Shown: in pieces, positions 5,157 to 9,375 of the stretch
Layout: every line of letters starts with the position of its first letter
How positions within the stretch are numbered: position 1 is the stretch's first letter
The notes under the pieces: generated by a model
Seen by the model: the letters and a program-made list of their open reading frames with translations, nothing else
Told to the model about the DNA's origin: nothing
Database searches by the model: none
Assembly (NCBI GenBank): GCA_947165405.1
Contig: CAMVAG010000077.1
Coordinates: 1-9,375, forward strand
Direction of reading: 5' to 3'
Length of the DNA stretch: 9,375 nt
DNA from: an uncultured Selenomonadales bacterium
Lineage (GTDB): Bacteria > Bacillota > Negativicutes > Selenomonadales > Selenomonadaceae
Made by a program: the position numbers and the translations under genes

Positions 5157-7639
5157 AATATTTTGTAGGAATTGATTTGGGCACGACCAACAGCGCGATT
5201 TCCACTTTCGACGGAGAAAATGTTCGTGTGTGGAAAAGCAAAAAAGACCAAAATGATGTGACGCCTTCGGCGATTTTCGTTGACAAGCGCGGCAAGCGTT
5301 TCTATGGCAAAAAGGCTTATGAAAATTCTTTTCGTCAGCCCGAAAATTGTGCGAAACTTTTCAAACGGTTTATGGGGACGAGCACGAAATTTAAACTCGG
5401 CGACGAAGAGCTCACTCCCGAAGAATGCAGTGCGGAAATTTTACGCGAGCTGTTCAAAAATTTGCCCGATGAAATTCGCGAAAACAAAGACGAGGTCGGG
5501 ACGATTATCACGGTGCCCGCCGCTTTCAATCAAATGCAAAATGCGGCAACGCTCGACGCGGCAAAAATGGCTGGGCTCGGCAAAGTCGCGCTCATGCAAG
5601 AACCCGTTGCGGCGATTATGCGCGTCATGAAGGACAATCAAGCTGACGGAAATTTTTTGGTCTTCGATTTGGGCGGCGGCACTCTTGACGTTGCGATTGC
5701 CGAGAGGATTTCCGGCAAAGTAAATTTTTTGGCGAACGGCGGCTTGACAATGTGCGGCGGGCGTGACTTCGATAAAATTATTCTTAATGAATTTGTTGTG
5801 CCGTGGCTTGAGGAAAATTATTCCTTGCCGGAAGATTGGTCGACGCTCGATAAATACAAGCTGCTCAAAAGTCTTGCGACTCACATGGCGGAAAATGCCA
5901 AGATTGAACTTTCCACAGATGAGCGCGTCAAGGTTGAGGGTGAGACAGGCGTTGAGGACGAAGACGGCGAGGAAATTTATCTTGACTTGGAAATCAGCCG
6001 CGAAAATTTTTCGGAAACGATTGACGAACTTGTAACGAAGGCGATAGAAACTGCGCGGGCGACGATTGAAAAGTCGGGCTTGACGGCGAACAATATTGAC
6101 AAAATAATTTTTATCGGCGGTCCGAACAATTACAAACCGATTCGCGAAAAAGTTGTCGAGGCTCTCGGAATTGCGGGCAGTATGGAAGTTAATCCGATGA
6201 CGGCGGTCTCGGAAGGCGCGGCGATTTTTGCGGAGTCGGTCGATTGGAATTCTCAAGAGCACGAAAGAAAAGCCACTCGCGAACAATTCAAAAGTGATGC
6301 GGAGCTCGGCTTAAGTTTCCGTTACGAATCACGCACGCCCGATAAAAAAGCGCGCATTGCCGTCGTTTTGGAAAAGGAGATTGCCGGCTACACTTTTGAA
6401 ATTTCATCGATTGACAGCGGCTGGACTTCGGGGCTCGTCGAATTGAAAAATAAAAAAATCGTGACGGTGCCTCTTCACAGACGCGGCGAAAACAAATTCA
6501 GCGTGGAAGTTTTCGACAAGGGCGGCGATTCTGTTTTTCTGGAGAACGACACGATTTTTATAACTCAAACTTTTGCAAACGTCGGCGCATTGTTGGCGGC
6601 TCATTCGATTGGCGTTGAGGTTAAAGAGCGGCTCGGCAGCAGTTTTTCACAGCTTGATTATCTTGTTCGCGAAGGTGATACCTTGCCCGCCAAAGGACAG
6701 AAAAAATTTCGTTCGGGAAAGAAAATTCGCGCCGGCTCCGACGATTCGATAAATTTCAAACTTTATCAGGGCGAAATTGCAGACCGTATCGAAGACAATC
6801 TTTTTATCGGCGCGCTGAAAATTTCGGGCGAGGATTTTGAATTCGGCACGATAATCGAGGGCGCGGAAATCATTTGCAATTACACGATTGACGACGCCGG
6901 CTCAATAAATTTGGAAATCGAAATTCCCGCCATCGACGAATCCTTTTACAAAAATTTTTATTCTCGGGAAGAAGGGCAAGTTAATTTCGACAAGGCGGCG
7001 GACAAAATCAATTCCGACGGAAAAGATTTGCTTGAGCAGGTTCGCGATCTCGGCAGAGCGATTAAAGATGACGCTGACTACGAAAAACTTCAGCAGGCGG
7101 GCGAAGTCGCAAGCACGGCGATAAATGCCAACCAAACCGAAAACGACCGCGAGGAGCTCAAGCACATTGAAGAGGATTTGCAGGCGGTTAAAAAAGTTTT
7201 GGCGGAAATTCGTGAAAGAAATCGTGAAAACATTCGCCGTGAAGATTTGGACGGCTTGAGAGATTATTATGCCGACTATGTAAAAAAATTCGCCGAGCCG
7301 CAAGAGATTACACAGCTTGAAAATCTTTTGGCGCGGGCGGAAACTTTAATCGAACGTGAAGACGCTTCTTTTGAAGATGCAATGAAAGAACTTGGCAGCT
7401 TGTGTTGGAGGATAATTTTCTACCGCGACGATGAATTTGTAGTTTATCGTTTCAACAAGCTGACGAAAAATCCCGGCGACTTCGACGACCAAGCAAATTT
7501 CTATCGGCTCAAGCAGGCAGGCAAAAATGCCATTGCGCAAAAAAATTTCGCCGCGCTCCGCAATATTTTTTGGGATATTTTGGATTTGCGCGGAAGCAAG
7601 GGCGATGAACTTTTGGCTGCCAACATCATCAAAGCTTGA
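5153..7639 (+). CDS. Non-canonical Hsp70-family chaperone/ATPase with an inserted domain
   Basis: The nucleotide-binding domain covers about residues 1-365. It has GIDLGTTNS (6-14, D8), the catalytic-lysine region KLFKRFMG (K71), TVPAAFN (120-126), QEPVAA (E150), FDLGGGTLDV (171-180, T177) and the adenosine motif IIFIGGPNNY (318-327). The ATPase residues of DnaK are therefore all present. The conserved DnaK linker (DVLLLDV-type) is absent. About 115 residues (368-482), predicted beta-rich, come before a recognisable substrate-binding beta domain (484-592: SIGVEV, LVREGDTLPAK, LYQGEI, DNLFIGALKISG). Residues 600-828 are a long helical lid and extension. At 828 residues it is nearly 200 longer than DnaK. 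It is not the housekeeping dnaK, because the sequence diverges and no grpE, dnaJ or hrcA flanks it. It overlaps the small gene upstream and is followed after 15 bases by the J-like gene. It is cytosolic, probably working at the membrane through its partner. Confidence 0.92.
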   Translation: MKYFVGIDLGTTNSAISTFDGENVRVWKSKKDQNDVTPSAIFVDKRGKRFYGKKAYENSFRQPENCAKLFKRFMGTSTKFKLGDEELTPEECSAEILRELFKNLPDEIRENKDEVGTIITVPAAFNQMQNAATLDAAKMAGLGKVALMQEPVAAIMRVMKDNQADGNFLVFDLGGGTLDVAIAERISGKVNFLANGGLTMCGGRDFDKIILNEFVVPWLEENYSLPEDWSTLDKYKLLKSLATHMAENAKIELSTDERVKVEGETGVEDEDGEEIYLDLEISRENFSETIDELVTKAIETARATIEKSGLTANNIDKIIFIGGPNNYKPIREKVVEALGIAGSMEVNPMTAVSEGAAIFAESVDWNSQEHERKATREQFKSDAELGLSFRYESRTPDKKARIAVVLEKEIAGYTFEISSIDSGWTSGLVELKNKKIVTVPLHRRGENKFSVEVFDKGGDSVFLENDTIFITQTFANVGALLAAHSIGVEVKERLGSSFSQLDYLVREGDTLPAKGQKKFRSGKKIRAGSDDSINFKLYQGEIADRIEDNLFIGALKISGEDFEFGTIIEGAEIICNYTIDDAGSINLEIEIPAIDESFYKNFYSREEGQVNFDKAADKINSDGKDLLEQVRDLGRAIKDDADYEKLQQAGEVASTAINANQTENDREELKHIEEDLQAVKKVLAEIRERNRENIRREDLDGLRDYYADYVKKFAEPQEITQLENLLARAETLIEREDASFEDAMKELGSLCWRIIFYRDDEFVVYRFNKLTKNPGDFDDQANFYRLKQAGKNAIAQKNFAALRNIFWDILDLRGSKGDELLAANIIKA

Positions 7640-7654
7640 GGCGGTGGGCGCGCT

Positions 7655-8998
7655 TTGACTTTTGAAGAAAATCCTTTCCGCGTCCTTAACGTTTCGATTT
7701 ACGACACGAAGGCAACGATTATTGAGCGGGCAGACGAACTGTCTTTTGAAGACCCCGACCGCGAGGAAATTTTTGAACAGGCGCGGACAATCTTGCTCAA
7801 TCCCAAAAAAAGAATCGCCGCCGAATTCCGGGAAATTACCGCGCCGCATTTTGACACTTGCCGACTTGCGCGCACACTTGACGAATTTGATATTTCAACT
7901 GTCGACAGAAAATTTTCCGCGTTGAAAGTTGAAAACATTCGCAGGCAAATAAACGCAGCGCGTGAAAAATCAAAATTCCCCGCTGTGCAAGACACCTCCG
8001 CGATTAAATTCGAGTTGAAAAATTTGCACGACGAATTTCGCAGAAAAATTCAAGACTCGTTCAAACACATGAACCACGACAAATGCGTCTTGCTTGCGAA
8101 TGATTTTGCAAATGCGATTGTTCGTACGGAAGGCAAATTCGGAATTATCGTCGAAGATTTTTTCGAGCTTTATCGTTTGGAAATGAATCCGTTCCTTGAG
8201 GAAACGACGGAGCAAATTAATTCTCTGCTTGATAAAATCAAAAGCAACGTCGGCAAAAAATTTCTTGACGGACTCACGGCGAATGTTATTCTTTTCGTGA
8301 GCGCGAAGAGACCGCTTGATAAATTTTCTATTGCTCTCGGCATGAACGACTTCGACGACACCGAAAAAATTTTTTATAAAATTCGCAACGTGGCGATAAA
8401 ATTATTCAACGAAAAAGATTTAATCGATGAGCCGCTGAAAATCACGAGAATGCTTGAGAAAAATTTTTCTTATCTGCCTCCGCTCGCCGAACTGATTCGC
8501 AAGGACATAAAATTTTTGGAGGATACTAAAGCGCGTCGCCCGACGCAATTTTTCCTTGACGCCAAAGCCGCCTTAGATAAAATTCAACAGGAGCTGGATA
8601 AAAATCTCCACTTTGAAAAAGGTTTTGAGCGGGCGAATTTAATTTTCTATGAAAAAATTTTCAAAGCTCAACTTGTGTTTGATTTAATCAGAGCCATAAA
8701 TCATAAAGATTTTAAACCGGCGGAGTTGAAGGAATTAAACGCTGTTGCAGCGGTGATTTATCTGCACATGGGCACGGCTTTGACTTGGACACGCCGCGCA
8801 GATTTGGCTTTTGATTGTTTTAAAAAAGCTTTGCCTTATGCCGAATCTTCGGGCGACATAAAATTAATTTCTCTCGCTCACAAAAGGGTTGAGGAATGGG
8901 AAAAAATTAATAAGCAAATTGCCGCCAACTCAAATGATTCGTCCGGTTGCATTTGGTGGATAATAATAATAGTCATTTTGATTCTTTTGACGCGTTAA
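7655..8998 (+). CDS. Tail-anchored protein with degenerate J-like N-terminus and TPR-like repeat
   Basis: This is a 447-residue protein, third gene of the chaperone operon. Residues 5-58 resemble a J domain: ENPFRVLNVSIYDTKATI, then a second helix and ILLNPKKRIAAEF, like the DPEKR end of J domains. The HPD tripeptide that activates Hsp70 is replaced by DPD (33-35), with one residue fewer in helix II. The middle (about 60-350) is helical and unrecognised. Residues about 365-400 (AAVIYLHMGTALTW through DCFKKALPYAE) look like one TPR. The C-terminus, CIWWIIIIVILILL then TR, is a short membrane anchor leaving the bulk in the cytosol. The start is TTG 7655, with only a weak GAGGCGGTGGG upstream; no in-frame ATG lies near. 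It probably recruits or positions the Hsp70 at the membrane (inference). The stop overlaps the convergent glycosyltransferase stop. Confidence 0.83.
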   Translation: MTFEENPFRVLNVSIYDTKATIIERADELSFEDPDREEIFEQARTILLNPKKRIAAEFREITAPHFDTCRLARTLDEFDISTVDRKFSALKVENIRRQINAAREKSKFPAVQDTSAIKFELKNLHDEFRRKIQDSFKHMNHDKCVLLANDFANAIVRTEGKFGIIVEDFFELYRLEMNPFLEETTEQINSLLDKIKSNVGKKFLDGLTANVILFVSAKRPLDKFSIALGMNDFDDTEKIFYKIRNVAIKLFNEKDLIDEPLKITRMLEKNFSYLPPLAELIRKDIKFLEDTKARRPTQFFLDAKAALDKIQQELDKNLHFEKGFERANLIFYEKIFKAQLVFDLIRAINHKDFKPAELKELNAVAAVIYLHMGTALTWTRRADLAFDCFKKALPYAESSGDIKLISLAHKRVEEWEKINKQIAANSNDSSGCIWWIIIIVILILLTR

Positions 8999-9375
8999 GT
9001 CAGCCTGCCGAGCCGATAGCCGAAAAATTTTGCCGCGTCCCTGAAGATTGCTCCGAAGCAATCGAGGGGATTTTTTTTCGCAAGCATGGAAAGTTTCATC
9101 AAGACAAATTTTTTTCCCGCGCCTTCCGCCGAGCCGAAAGTTTCACGAATCCAACTTTCCTGCTTGTGAAATTTTCCGATCTGAACGTAGCGACGAAACT
9201 CTTGCGCCGCCGTGTAGTTGTGGCTGTGATAAACCTGCGCGTCCGCCGCGTAGAAAATTTTCCGACCGTCAAGCAACATCTTCGCCGCAACGTACATGTC
9301 CTCGCAGAGCGGAACATTGCCGGGAAAACCGCCGACACTTTGCAGAGCCTCGACGCGATAAGCCGCAAACGAATT
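8995..9375 (-). CDS. Glycosyltransferase family 2 (rhamnosyltransferase-like), C-terminal part only
   Basis: The last 126 residues are visible; the 5' part lies beyond 9375. FAAYRVEALQSVGGFP (3-18) and CEDMYVAAKML (24-34) give the conserved ED of the GT2 catalytic domain. YHSHNYTAAQEFRRY and the FGYRLG tail follow, a pattern known from rhamnosyltransferase-type enzymes that build O-antigen or other surface polysaccharides from nucleotide sugars at the cytosolic face of the membrane. The frame is open to the window edge. It is convergent with the J-like gene, and the two stop codons share a TTAA (8995-8998), leaving no room for a terminator between them. Its 3' end is duplicated at 4656-4679. 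Family call strong; the acceptor is unknown. Confidence 0.87.
   Translation of the reverse strand, partial: NSFAAYRVEALQSVGGFPGNVPLCEDMYVAAKMLLDGRKIFYAADAQVYHSHNYTAAQEFRRYVQIGKFHKQESWIRETFGSAEGAGKKFVLMKLSMLAKKNPLDCFGAIFRDAAKFFGYRLGRLT
9005..9028 (+). repeat. Direct repeat, right copy, inside the glycosyltransferase 3' end
   Basis: This copy matches 4656-4679 in the same orientation with one mismatch. It encodes the FFGYRLG tail of the functional glycosyltransferase on the minus strand, beginning eight bases inside its stop codon. Confidence 0.8.

Noticed and set aside
5153..7639. Housekeeping dnaK
   Set aside because: It is about 190 residues longer, lacks the conserved interdomain linker, has an inserted segment and has no hrcA, grpE or canonical dnaJ neighbours.
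1..9375. Frequent AAAATTTT tracts across genes and gaps
   Set aside because: They mostly encode Lys-Ile/Asn-Phe with AT-preferring codons. This reads as genome composition rather than a dispersed element.

Overview
The window looks like a chromosomal segment from a mid-GC Bacillota-type anaerobe. Strong AGGAGG ribosome-binding sites, TTG starts, sigma-A-like promoters and a bacterial ATP-dependent phosphofructokinase support that. The surface-glycan genes and codon habits make me lean to the Negativicutes (Selenomonas relatives), but that placement is an inference. There is no tRNA, rRNA, CRISPR array, transposase or integrase.

Layout. On the minus strand at the left are a class I SAM-dependent methyltransferase (cut by the window edge) and, just upstream of it, a HAD phosphatase; the two are translationally coupled. 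Divergent from these is pfkA, with its own promoter and a clear intrinsic terminator. Next comes a 326-base gap that is the most structured non-coding DNA in the window. A sigma-A-like promoter starts at the end of the pfkA terminator and drives a leader of about 236 nt. The leader carries two tandem copies, 104 bp apart, of a folded RNA element with the same outer stems and a variable inner hairpin. A strong hairpin then precedes an excellent Shine-Dalgarno. The gene behind the leader encodes a 649-residue protein with a TerD-like C-terminal region resembling the MXAN_6230/SCO0854 family, and it ends at an intrinsic terminator.

A three-gene operon follows: a small 118-residue protein, a non-canonical Hsp70 (828 residues) with intact ATPase residues but about 115 extra residues between its two main domains, and a 447-residue protein. 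The last has a degenerate J-like N-terminus (DPD where HPD is expected), a TPR-like repeat and a C-terminal membrane tail. I read these three as a dedicated chaperone module: an ATPase, a membrane-tethered J-like partner and a small cofactor candidate. The neighbouring TerD-like protein is probably linked to it in stress response, but only proximity shows this.

The right edge holds the C-terminal end of a GT2 glycosyltransferase on the minus strand, whose stop codon overlaps that of the J-like gene. A 24-nt near-perfect direct repeat of this gene's tail lies at 4656-4679, just before the chaperone operon. The operon is thus bracketed by two copies of the glycosyltransferase 3' end, as expected if it was inserted into, or duplicated at, the end of a surface-glycan gene. 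Glycan-type genes at both window ends suggest the chaperone and TerD-like genes sit within a surface polysaccharide region.
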